DNA of 11,970 nt from JAPLXD01 sp041661585 (lineage in GTDB: Bacteria > Patescibacteriota > Minisyncoccia > Moranbacterales > UBA11712): assembly GCA_041661585.1 (NCBI GenBank), contig JBAZUC010000025.1, forward strand, positions 1-11,970, read 5' to 3'. Positions 4,837 through 11,795 of the stretch are shown here, one piece after another (within the stretch, counting starts at the first letter, position 1; each line of letters opens with the position of its first letter). Made by a program: the position numbers and the translations under genes. Under the pieces are notes generated by a model that had not been told where the DNA came from, ran no database searches, and saw only the letters and a program-made list of their open reading frames with translations.

Positions 4837-7674
4837 TCATTTATTCAATACTTCCCGCAAAAACTTCCCCGTATAACTTTCTTTGTGATACTTCACCACT
4901 TCCTCCGGCGGGCCGGTGACGACCACGCGGCCGCCGTTGTCCCCTCCTTCGGGACCGAGGTCGATGATCCAATCAGCTGTTTTGATGACATCCATATTGT
5001 GCTCGATCACGATAACAGTATTTCCCGCGTCCACCAGACGATGCAAGACTTCCAAAAGTTTTTTCACGTCGTCAAAATGAAGTCCTGTTGTTGGCTCGTC
5101 AAGAATGTATAATGTGTTTCCCGTCCCGCGCCGCGAAAGTTCCGAGGCGAGCTTGATCCTCTGCGCTTCCCCGCCCGAAAGAGTCGTCGCCGCTTGTCCC
5201 AGATTTATATACCCCAGCCCCACTTCTTCGAGGACTTTCAATGGCTCAAAAATCCGCGGATAGTTTTCAAAAAATTCTTTTCCCTCCGAAACCGTCATCG
5301 CAAGAACATCGGCGATATTTTTTCCCTTGTACTTCACTTCCAATGTTTCGCGATTATATCTTTTTCCTTTGCAAACATCGCAGGGCAAAAAAACATCCGG
5401 CATGAACTGCATCTCAACTTTCAAAAATCCTTCACCCCGGCAATTGTCGCATCTTCCGCCGTTCACATTGAAAGAAAATCTCCCCGGACCATAGCCGTGT
5501 CCCCTCGCGTCTTTGGTCATCGCAAAAAGTTCCCGGATCAGCGTGAAAAATCCGACATATGTCGCTGGATTTGACCGCGGCGTGCGCCCGATCGGCGACT
5601 GGTCGATGTGGATAACTTTGTCGACATATTGCGTTCCGAGAATTTCTTTGTGACGTCCGGGCCTCTCGAGTGAACGCATTATTTTCGCCGACAATCCTTT
5701 CCCTAAAATATCCTCAACGAGCGTCGATTTCCCGCTGCCGCTGACACCCGTCACACAAGTCAATGTTTTCAAAGGAAATTCGACTGTGATGCTTTTCAAA
5801 TTGTGCTGGGTCGCTCCCTTCACAGTGAGCCATTTTTTGTTTTTCACTGGCCGGCGGAATTTTGGAATTTCAATTTCCAGCTCTCCCCGCAGATATTTGG
5901 CCGTGATAGAATTTTTGCTTTTTTCAACCTCCGAAACAGAACCTTCGGCCACAATTTCTCCGCCGTGTTTTCCCGCTCCGGGACCGATATCCACCAAATG
6001 ATCGGCCGCTCGGATCGTTTCTTCATCGTGTTCAATGACAATGACCGTGTTCCCAATATCTCTCAATTTAAGCAATGTTTCAAGCAATTTCGCATTATCT
6101 CGCGCGTGAAGCCCAACTGACGGTTCGTCGAGAATATAGAGTACTCCTACAAGTTGCGAGCCAATTTGGGAAGCCAGTCGAATTCTTTGCGTTTCCCCGC
6201 CCGCGAGCGTATTCGCCGAACGGGCCAGAGTGAGATATCCCAAACCCACATCTTCCAAAAATTTCAATCGATTTTTCACTTCTTTCAGAATTTTGTCGGC
6301 GATTATTTTTTCCCGCTTGTTTAATTTTATATTTTCGAAAAATTTCAGCGTTTCCTGAACGCTTACGCTGGAAATTTGAGCTATATTTTGGTTTCCCACG
6401 GTTATTAATAACGCCTCTGGTTTGTATCGTGATCCTTTGCAGGCCGGGCAAGCGCTCCGCGACATATATTTTTCGATATCCGCTCTCACGCTTTCCGATT
6501 CAGTTTTGAAATATCTGTCGCGCATGAAGCCCAATATCCCGTTCCACTCAACATTGAATTTCCAAATCGCTCCAGTTTTTGTTTTGAGGCGAACTTCGAT
6601 GTCATCGGGTTCGTCATCGCCAAAAAGCAAAATATTTTGTTGTTTTTCGCTCAAATCCCGGAACCGGACATTGTCCGGGATGCGGTAATAATTTGTCACC
6701 GCGCGCAAGATCGAACCTTGATAGTTGTTCGGCTTGTAGCTCCAGGGCATGATCGCCCCTTCGGCAATTGTCCTCGTTTTGTCGGGAATGATGAGACCGG
6801 GATCAATTTCTTTTTTTGTTCCGAGACCTTCGCATTCCGGACAAGCTCCTTGCGGACTGTTGAAAGAAAATAATCTTGGTTCCAGCTCCGGAAAGACAGC
6901 TTCTTCGTGATCCAAACAAGCCAGACTTTGGTTATATATATATTCAGACTCTCCGTTTTTCACTTTCACGAATCCTTGCGAAAGTTTCAGGGCGCTCTCC
7001 ACACTTTCGAATATTCTCGACAAATTTTTGTCATTTACCTCAACTGTGTCAATCAAAATATCAATACTATGCTTCTTGTATCTCGCGAGTATTTTTCCTT
7101 TTTTCGCCTCTTCTTCAAGAATCACTTTTTTTCCGTCTGCATACGCCTCGGCGAATCCGCGCTTCCACATTTCAGCAAGCAGAGTCGCGTAATCCCCTTT
7201 TCGCTCGCGCACTACGGGAGACAGTATTTCCATTTTTGATCCTGACTTGGCTTCAATAATTCGATCAACAATCTCATCAATAGAAAGTTTCGTGATCTCT
7301 TTGCCGCAAACCGGACAATGTGGCCGGCCGATTTTCGCGTATAAAAGACGCAAATAGTCATGAATTTCCGTCACTGTCCCGACCGTCGAGCGCGGATTGT
7401 GAGAAGACGCTTTTTGGTCAATCGAGATCGCCGGGCTCAAGCCCTCGATCGAATCCACGTCCGGCTTTTCCATTTGCCCCAAAAACTGCCGGGCATAGCT
7501 CGACAAACTTTCCAAATATCGCCTCTGTCCTTCGGCAAAAATGGTATCAAAAGCCAGCGTGCTCTTTCCCGACCCGCTGATCCCGGTGAATACAATAAAC
7601 TTCCCCCGCGGCAATTCAAGGTTTATGTTCTTCAGATTATGCTCGCGAGCGCCGCGAATGATTATTTTATCCAT
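4837..7674 (-). CDS. uvrA: UvrABC excinuclease subunit A
   Basis: A 945-aa full-length UvrA, the dimeric ABC-type ATPase that finds DNA damage and loads UvrB. The first ATP site has Walker A GISGSGKST (31-39), signature LAGGETQR (490-497) and Walker B ILDEPS (514-519). The second has GVSGSGKST (643-651), LSGGEAQR (832-839) and ILDEPTTGLH. Zinc ligands of the first module are C253, H256, C278 and C281; the Cys-x-x-His pair is a known variation of Cys-x-x-Cys. The second module has C742, C745, C765 and C768. An upstream in-frame ATG at 7707 would add 11 residues. I prefer the ATG at 7672-7674 because MDKIIIRGAREHNLKN is the usual family start and GGGAG lies 9 nt upstream. The uvrB stop is 86 nt upstream, and uvrC follows after three bases. 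Confidence 0.97.
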   Translation of the reverse strand: MDKIIIRGAREHNLKNINLELPRGKFIVFTGISGSGKSTLAFDTIFAEGQRRYLESLSSYARQFLGQMEKPDVDSIEGLSPAISIDQKASSHNPRSTVGTVTEIHDYLRLLYAKIGRPHCPVCGKEITKLSIDEIVDRIIEAKSGSKMEILSPVVRERKGDYATLLAEMWKRGFAEAYADGKKVILEEEAKKGKILARYKKHSIDILIDTVEVNDKNLSRIFESVESALKLSQGFVKVKNGESEYIYNQSLACLDHEEAVFPELEPRLFSFNSPQGACPECEGLGTKKEIDPGLIIPDKTRTIAEGAIMPWSYKPNNYQGSILRAVTNYYRIPDNVRFRDLSEKQQNILLFGDDEPDDIEVRLKTKTGAIWKFNVEWNGILGFMRDRYFKTESESVRADIEKYMSRSACPACKGSRYKPEALLITVGNQNIAQISSVSVQETLKFFENIKLNKREKIIADKILKEVKNRLKFLEDVGLGYLTLARSANTLAGGETQRIRLASQIGSQLVGVLYILDEPSVGLHARDNAKLLETLLKLRDIGNTVIVIEHDEETIRAADHLVDIGPGAGKHGGEIVAEGSVSEVEKSKNSITAKYLRGELEIEIPKFRRPVKNKKWLTVKGATQHNLKSITVEFPLKTLTCVTGVSGSGKSTLVEDILGKGLSAKIMRSLERPGRHKEILGTQYVDKVIHIDQSPIGRTPRSNPATYVGFFTLIRELFAMTKDARGHGYGPGRFSFNVNGGRCDNCRGEGFLKVEMQFMPDVFLPCDVCKGKRYNRETLEVKYKGKNIADVLAMTVSEGKEFFENYPRIFEPLKVLEEVGLGYINLGQAATTLSGGEAQRIKLASELSRRGTGNTLYILDEPTTGLHFDDVKKLLEVLHRLVDAGNTVIVIEHNMDVIKTADWIIDLGPEGGDNGGRVVVTGPPEEVVKYHKESYTGKFLREVLNK

Positions 7675-7722
7675 AAGATATTTCTCCCTAACATAAAAAT
7701 GCCCCATTTAAGGGTTTTACAT

Positions 7723-7751
7723 ATAGTAATACTATTGAGTTAATAAATCAA
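7723..7751 (-). promoter_or_regulatory. Possible internal promoter before uvrA
   Basis: In the 86-nt gap between uvrB and uvrA the minus strand reads TTGATT (7751-7746), a 17-nt spacer, then TACTAT (7728-7723); each hexamer matches consensus at four of six positions. A small palindrome, ATAGTA-A-TACTAT, overlaps the -10. This may give uvrA and uvrC some transcription independent of uvrB. The match is weak. Confidence 0.3.
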
Positions 7752-7760
7752 TTTCAACTC

Positions 7761-9722
7761 TCACTCCATCTGCAATTTCCGCAGCTGGATTATTTCATCC
7801 CGGATCACCGCCGCTTTTTCGAATTCCATATTCCGGGCGGCGGTTTTCATTTCGGCCTCTTTAAGCTTCACATATCCTACAATATCTTCGAGCGACTCCA
7901 GTTTCACAAATTCCTGCGGAATTTCAGGCTTCAGTTCATGATCAACAATGGATTCAATTTTTTTCTTGATGGTCTTGGGCGTGATGTGATGCTTTTTATT
8001 GTACGCTGTTTGAGTCTCGCGCCGGCGTTTGGTTTCGTCGATTGCCCGTTTCATCGAACCGGTTATTTTGTCAGCATATAATATGACCCGGCCGGAAATA
8101 TTCCGTGCCGCCCGGCCGATCGTCTGCACGAGCGAAGTTTCCGAGCGCAAAAATCCTTCCTTGTCGGCATCGAGAATTGTCACGAGCGACACTTCCGGCA
8201 AATCCAAACCTTCCCGCAACAAGTTTACTCCAACCAGAACATCAAATTTTCCCCGCCGCAAATTTTCCAAAATCCTGACTCGATCCATCGTATCAACCCC
8301 CGAGTGCAGATATTCGGCTTTTATTTCGCTTTCTTTGAGAAAATCCGAAAGATCTTCGGCCATTTTTTTGGTGAGCGTCGTCACCAGCACTCGCTCTTTT
8401 TTCGCGACTACGCCTTTTATCTCATCGATCACATCTTTCACCTGTCCCTTCGCCGGCTTGATCACCAATTCCGGATCAATCAGTCCGGTCGGTCGGATAA
8501 TTTGTTCAACTATCTGCGTTGAATTTTTTCGCTCATAATCGGCGGGAGTCGCCGAAGTAAAAATCACTTGGTTTATTTTTTTCTCAAATTCACTGAATTT
8601 CATCGGACGGTTATCATACGCGCTCGGCAGACGAAAACCGTTGTCAATCAAGGATTTTTTACGCGCGTGGTCGCCGTTGTACATTCCGTTGAGCTGCGGA
8701 ACAGTCACATGCGATTCATCAATAACAATGAGAAAATTATTAGCGAAATAGTCCACCAGCGTATACGGCGGTTCCCCTGCTCTGCGTCCCGTGAGATAGC
8801 GGGAATAATTTTCGATTCCGTTGCAATATCCGATTTCCCGCATCATTTCCAAATCTTGTTTTGTCCGGCGATATATTCTCTCAGCTTCCAGTAATTTTTT
8901 GTGCTTTTTGAAATACGCCACGCGCTCGTTGAGTTCTTTTTCAATTTGCGAAAGAGCTTCTTCCAGCACAGGTTCGGGCACGACAAAATGTTTGGCCGGA
9001 TAGATCAAAACCTTTTCCAATTTTCCGAGCGCCTCCCCGGTCAAAAAATCATATTCACTTATTTTTGCTATTTTATCATTCTTAAGTTCTATCCTTGTCA
9101 CGATTTCCCGCGATGGCGACATAACTTCGACCGTATCCCCGTGAGAGCGAAATTTCCCACGGGACAAATATTCGCTGCGGAGAAAATGCATTTCCGTGAG
9201 ATCTCGTATCAGCTTTTCTCGATCGATCGCCTCCCCAACTTTGAGGCTCAACGAGATATCCTCATAGAATTCCGGCGAACCAAGTCCGTATATACAAGAA
9301 ACCGACGCAACGATGACCACATCTTTTCGGGACATAACCGCTACTGTCGCTGCGTGGCGCAACCGGTCAATCTCGTCATTTATCTGGGATTCCTTTTCGA
9401 TGTAGGTGTCCGATGAAGAAATATACGCTTCCGGCTGATAGTAGTCGTAGTAGGAAACAAAATATTCCACCGCGTTTTTCGGAAAAAAAGTTCGGAATTC
9501 CTGGGCGAGTTGCGCCGCGAGCGTTTTGTTCGGCGCGATGACCAGCGTAGGTTTTTGTACATTCTCGATCACATTCGCCATCGTGAAAGTTTTTCCCGAC
9601 CCCGTCACACCAAGAAGGGTTTGGAATTTTTGGCCACTCCGAAGACCGGCGGTCAATTGCCTGATCGCCTGGGGCTGATCGCCATCTGGACGAAATTTAG
9701 AATTTATCTTGAATTTAGACAT
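7761..9722 (-). CDS. uvrB: UvrABC excinuclease subunit B
   Basis: A 653-aa full-length UvrB, the helicase-fold protein that receives damaged DNA from UvrA, inserts a beta-hairpin between the strands and recruits UvrC. Visible motifs are Walker A GVTGSGKT (38-45), the aromatic hairpin YYDYYQPEAY (91-100 onward), DESH (335-338), motif III FTSATP (388-393), motif V VGVNLLREGLDLPE (497-510), and motif VI QTIGRAARN (533-541). The C-terminal UVR motif (about 616-650, with NMEFEKAAVIRDEI) mirrors that of UvrC. Length and motif order are ordinary, so the protein should be fully active. It is the first gene of the apparent uvrB-uvrA-uvrC operon, with a good promoter about 80 nt upstream and a ~73-nt leader that can form a hairpin. 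No Shine-Dalgarno sequence precedes the ATG. Confidence 0.97.
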   Translation of the reverse strand: MSKFKINSKFRPDGDQPQAIRQLTAGLRSGQKFQTLLGVTGSGKTFTMANVIENVQKPTLVIAPNKTLAAQLAQEFRTFFPKNAVEYFVSYYDYYQPEAYISSSDTYIEKESQINDEIDRLRHAATVAVMSRKDVVIVASVSCIYGLGSPEFYEDISLSLKVGEAIDREKLIRDLTEMHFLRSEYLSRGKFRSHGDTVEVMSPSREIVTRIELKNDKIAKISEYDFLTGEALGKLEKVLIYPAKHFVVPEPVLEEALSQIEKELNERVAYFKKHKKLLEAERIYRRTKQDLEMMREIGYCNGIENYSRYLTGRRAGEPPYTLVDYFANNFLIVIDESHVTVPQLNGMYNGDHARKKSLIDNGFRLPSAYDNRPMKFSEFEKKINQVIFTSATPADYERKNSTQIVEQIIRPTGLIDPELVIKPAKGQVKDVIDEIKGVVAKKERVLVTTLTKKMAEDLSDFLKESEIKAEYLHSGVDTMDRVRILENLRRGKFDVLVGVNLLREGLDLPEVSLVTILDADKEGFLRSETSLVQTIGRAARNISGRVILYADKITGSMKRAIDETKRRRETQTAYNKKHHITPKTIKKKIESIVDHELKPEIPQEFVKLESLEDIVGYVKLKEAEMKTAARNMEFEKAAVIRDEIIQLRKLQME

Positions 9723-9740
9723 ATTCTATGAGGTTTGCTT

Positions 9741-9767
9741 GCCCGCCGAAGCTTTAGCGAAGGCGGG
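9741..9767. repeat. G+C-rich palindromic repeat in the uvrB leader
   Basis: CCCGCC (9742-9747) and GGCGGG (9762-9767) form a 6-bp stem around a 14-nt centre containing AAGCTT and TTTAGCGAAG. It lies between the predicted uvrB transcription start (about 9795) and the uvrB ATG, about 18 nt from the start codon, so it will be a hairpin in the mRNA leader. No U-run follows, so it is not a simple terminator. From memory, this sequence style recurs between genes in Parcubacteria genomes. Confidence 0.6.
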
Positions 9768-9801
9768 AATTTTGAAGATATTTTGAATTTCATGTTTAAC
9801 T

Positions 9802-9830
9802 ATTATATACGCCAAAAATCGATATGTCCA
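9802..9830 (-). promoter_or_regulatory. Promoter of the uvrBAC operon
   Basis: On the minus strand TGGACA (9830-9825) is followed by a 17-nt spacer and TATAAT (9807-9802): five of six and six of six matches to the sigma-70 consensus at ideal spacing. This is the best promoter match in the window. Transcription would begin near 9795. No LexA-type box overlaps it, so SOS control is not evident. Confidence 0.7.
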
Positions 9831-9846
9831 CATGGATACTACCATG
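9831..9846. promoter_or_regulatory. Possible shared operator between uvrB and the DUF763 gene
   Basis: CATGG (9831-9835) and CCATG (9842-9846) form an inverted repeat with a 6-nt centre. It abuts the -35 hexamer of the uvrB promoter and lies just upstream of the A/T-rich -10-like region (9850-9857) of the divergent DUF763 gene. The position suits a regulator acting on both genes, but the arms are only 5 bp. Confidence 0.25.
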
Positions 9847-9849
9847 AAT

Positions 9850-9872
9850 TATAAAATAGTGATATAGTGATA
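9850..9872 (+). promoter_or_regulatory. Weak promoter region and tandem repeat before DUF763
   Basis: TATAAAAT (9850-9857) is the likely -10 region for the rightward gene; no convincing -35 hexamer is found 16-18 nt upstream. Two perfect tandem copies of TAGTGATA (9857-9864 and 9865-9872) directly precede the ATG at 9875 and leave no room for a Shine-Dalgarno sequence. The mRNA would have a very short leader. Confidence 0.35.
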
Positions 9873-9874
9873 GT

Positions 9875-11020
9875 ATGTTCAAGCGCGGAATTGCAACATT
9901 CACTCTCGATTACGGCAAGTGCCCCAAATGGCTGTTTGAGCGGATGGTGAAATTGGGACGGGAGATGGCGCGGGTCATTGTCGCCGAATATGGGCCGGAT
10001 GAATTTGTGAAACGGATTGCCGATCCGGTCTGGTTTCAGGCACTCGGAACAGTGCTCGCTTTTGATTGGAACGCCTCGGGACTCACCACCATTTTGACCG
10101 CGGCGCTCAAAGAAGCCATCCGCGGCGAAGAAAGGGATTTAGGAATATATATTTGCGGCGGAAAAGGAAAGACTTCCCTCAAAACACCGGAACAGATTTC
10201 TTTGTTTGGCGCCCGGGCCCAGCTTAGCCAGGAGAAAATAAACTCGCTCGAATACAATTCGCGCATGGCCGCCAAGATTGATTCTTCGCTCGTTCAAGAC
10301 GGATTTCAAATCTATCACCATTGTTTTTTCTTTTCGCAAAACGGCACTTGGGCCGTTGTCCAGCAAGGCATGAATGAAAAAGCCGTGACAGCGAGGAGAT
10401 ACCATTGGTTTTCGGACGAAGTAAAGAATTTAGTCATCGAACCGCACGCCGGAATAATTTCCGACGGTCAGCACACCGGACTCAACATGACTGCGCGGGA
10501 AAGTGAAAATACACAAAAGATCAGTACAGAACTTGTTCAAGGAAGTTACAACACTCTCATGAAAGATTTCCAGCTGCTGCGAAAATATTCCACGCCTCAA
10601 AGCGACGTGATTTCGGTTGGAGACAACGATCAGGAGCTTGTGAAAATGCATCTGCACGATCGCGATTTCAAAGTTTTGCCCGTCGTCGCCGAAGATTTCA
10701 CCAAAAGCAAATATCTGCAAAAAATTTTGTACGAAGTGAGCGAGATCAAACCAAAAAATTATGAACAGCTTCTGTCTCTCAAAGGCGTCGGCCCAAAGAC
10801 AATTCGCGCTCTCGCCCTCACCGCCGAGGTGATCTATGGCGCCAAAGCCTCATACGAAGATCCCGCCCGCTATTCTTTTGCCCACGGTGGCAAAGACTTT
10901 GTCCCCTACCCCGTCGACCGGCCAACATATGACCAGACCATTGCAACTATGCGAGCGCTTGCCAGCAAGATGAAAATTGGATATAGTGAAAAAAATAAGA
11001 TAATTGGGAGATTGAAATAA
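9875..11020 (+). CDS. DUF763 family protein with helix-hairpin-helix motif
   Basis: A 381-aa protein recognised as DUF763, a family shared by archaea and some bacteria, from its opening (MFKRGIATFTLDYGKCPKWL, then FERMVKLGREMARVI) and its closing (SYEDPARYSFAHGGKD, then VPYPVDRPTYDQTI). The middle (about 140-215) is a conserved beta-rich region with YHHCFFFSQNGTWAVVQQGM, RRYHWFSD and DGQHTGLNMTARES, dense in His, Asp and Glu and possibly an active site. A helix-hairpin-helix motif, LLSLKGVGPKTIRALAL, lies at 299-315; this motif type contacts DNA non-specifically. I know no firm biochemical function, but DNA binding and the head-to-head position with uvrBAC fit a role in DNA repair or processing. 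Length is typical. It is followed after one base by a small gene, so the two form an operon. The start is the first ATG in a conserved N-terminus; there is no Shine-Dalgarno sequence. Confidence 0.85.
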   Translation: MFKRGIATFTLDYGKCPKWLFERMVKLGREMARVIVAEYGPDEFVKRIADPVWFQALGTVLAFDWNASGLTTILTAALKEAIRGEERDLGIYICGGKGKTSLKTPEQISLFGARAQLSQEKINSLEYNSRMAAKIDSSLVQDGFQIYHHCFFFSQNGTWAVVQQGMNEKAVTARRYHWFSDEVKNLVIEPHAGIISDGQHTGLNMTARESENTQKISTELVQGSYNTLMKDFQLLRKYSTPQSDVISVGDNDQELVKMHLHDRDFKVLPVVAEDFTKSKYLQKILYEVSEIKPKNYEQLLSLKGVGPKTIRALALTAEVIYGAKASYEDPARYSFAHGGKDFVPYPVDRPTYDQTIATMRALASKMKIGYSEKNKIIGRLK

Positions 11021-11021
11021 T

Positions 11022-11345
11022 ATGAACTCTCTTGAGATAAAATTCCGAAAGCAAAAAGAAGCCGAAGCTCGCCGGGAAATGCAGAGAAGCTTTATTTCTA
11101 CGATTGTCGAGGAAGTCGTTCGAGGACTTCAACAAAAAATCGAAGCCGGTGAAGACATCTATCAAAAAGATATCGCCGAAGTTCTCCGTTCCATCGTGAA
11201 GGAAAAAATACAGCCTGACAGCAAAGTGTTTGCCGGGCTAGTGTTCGAAAATGAAAACGAGTTTTATGACATTATCAATCCCTTTATTTCCAAAGGCATT
11301 GGACGAAGAAGAAAAGAAATAGCCGAAGAAAAATCAGCAGCTTAA
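11022..11345 (+). CDS. 107-aa helical protein of unknown function
   Basis: No family recognised. The protein is charged and predicted mostly helical: residues 1-24 form a Lys/Arg/Glu-rich amphipathic helix, 24-43 another (ISTIVEEVVRGLQQKIEAGE), and 46-63 a third (IYQKDIAEVLRSIVKEKI). A shorter, less regular part follows (FENENEFYDIINPFI, about 75-89), then a basic-acidic tail (RRRKEIAEEKSAA). No membrane segment, signal peptide or cysteine is present. The ATG lies one base after the DUF763 stop, and GGGAG (about 11 nt upstream, inside the end of the DUF763 gene) may help initiation. The tight spacing suggests joint expression and perhaps a physical partnership with the DUF763 protein. Confidence 0.75.
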   Translation: MNSLEIKFRKQKEAEARREMQRSFISTIVEEVVRGLQQKIEAGEDIYQKDIAEVLRSIVKEKIQPDSKVFAGLVFENENEFYDIINPFISKGIGRRRKEIAEEKSAA

Positions 11346-11372
11346 CAATTAAATGGATTCAGGAGGTATATC

Positions 11373-11492
11373 ATGAAAAAAACAGTTTTTATCCAATTCC
11401 CTCGGAATTTAAACTTAAAAGAAGCAAAATTATTTCTCCGCAAGAGACACAGGCAATTGCGGATGAGATCATCATTAACGATTATCTTTTGA
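11373..11492 (+). pseudogene. Small gene apparently frameshifted at an A7 run
   Basis: AGGAGG at 11361-11366 lies 6 nt before ATG 11373, the only perfect Shine-Dalgarno match seen in the window. Read literally, the frame gives 39 aa (MKKTVFIQFPRNLNLKEAKL...) rich in Arg and Lys, ending in TGA just before the terminator. The -1 frame looks much more like protein: SFYPIPSEFKLKRSKIIS, then PQETQAIADEIIINDYLLIG. One extra A in the run of seven at 11376-11382 would join the good start to this frame. That frame has no stop until 11599, running through the terminator stem, so its natural end is unclear. It may be a decayed gene, a sequencing indel or a case of transcriptional slippage. No family is recognised. 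Confidence 0.45.
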
Positions 11493-11513
11493 TCGGCCCT
11501 ATTTTAACACACC

Positions 11514-11555
11514 CCGCCGTGCGGCAGAGAACTTTTCTGCCCCGGCGGTCTTTTT
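11514..11555 (+). terminator. Intrinsic terminator of the DUF763 operon
   Basis: A long stem: outer CCGCCG (11514-11519) with CGGCGG (11543-11548), inner GGCAGA (11523-11528) with TCTGCC (11536-11541), and a small internal loop between them. It is followed by TCTTTTTATTT. It ends rightward transcription of the DUF763 operon and the small gene at 11373. Confidence 0.85.
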
Positions 11556-11565
11556 ATTTCCAAAC

Positions 11566-11597
11566 AAAAAAGCCGGTCCCTCTCGGCTGGCTTTTTT
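11566..11597. terminator. Bidirectional intrinsic terminator
   Basis: AAAAAAGCC (11566-11574) pairs perfectly with GGCTTTTTT (11589-11597). An alternative inner stem is AGCCG with CGGCT. Each strand ends in a run of six T. On the minus strand it lies 19 nt after the stop of the 51-aa gene and so terminates that transcript; on the plus strand it backs up the terminator at 11514. Confidence 0.85.
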
Positions 11598-11616
11598 GAT
11601 GAATAATTTCGAAAAA

Positions 11617-11772
11617 CTATTCAGCTGCTGGCGTATCTTCGACCGGAGTAACTGGAGTTTCCGGAGCCATCGGCTCAACAACCGGAGCTTCTGTTGGGGT
11701 TACTTCGGGCATATCTGTCGCCGGAGCGTCAGTTGCCGGATCAACCGGAGTTGGGTTCATACCATCTGTCAT
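11617..11772 (-). CDS. 51-aa acidic proline-rich protein
   Basis: The frame runs from ATG (11772-11770) to TAG (11619-11617). The protein has 12 Pro and 11 Asp/Glu in 51 residues, no Lys, no Arg, no Cys and no aromatic residue, so it is strongly acidic and almost surely disordered. It is built of loose repeats such as TPVDPATD, APATDMPE, TPTEAPVVEP and APETPVTPVE. A proper terminator follows 19 nt after the stop, and an upstream gene on the same strand ends 23 nt before its start, so it is the last gene of an operon. No Shine-Dalgarno sequence is present. No function is recognised. An alternative reading is the relic of a Pro/Ala/Thr-rich linker from a larger protein. Confidence 0.55.
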   Translation of the reverse strand: MTDGMNPTPVDPATDAPATDMPEVTPTEAPVVEPMAPETPVTPVEDTPAAE

Positions 11773-11795
11773 GATATTTAAAATTACGAATTAGC

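Noticed and set aside
6850..6950. Cys-x-x-His replacing Cys-x-x-Cys in the first UvrA zinc module (C253/H256)
   Set aside because: To my knowledge this substitution occurs in UvrA of other bacteria and His is a normal zinc ligand, so it is not novel.
7675..7707. Upstream start for uvrA adding MGHFYVREKYL
   Set aside because: The added residues do not resemble the family N-terminus and would overlap the GGGAG ribosome-binding site of the preferred start.
9795..9874. LexA/SOS box in the uvrB-DUF763 gap
   Set aside because: Neither a CTGT-N8-ACAG nor a GAAC-N4-GTTC type site is present; the only palindrome is CATGG-6-CCATG.
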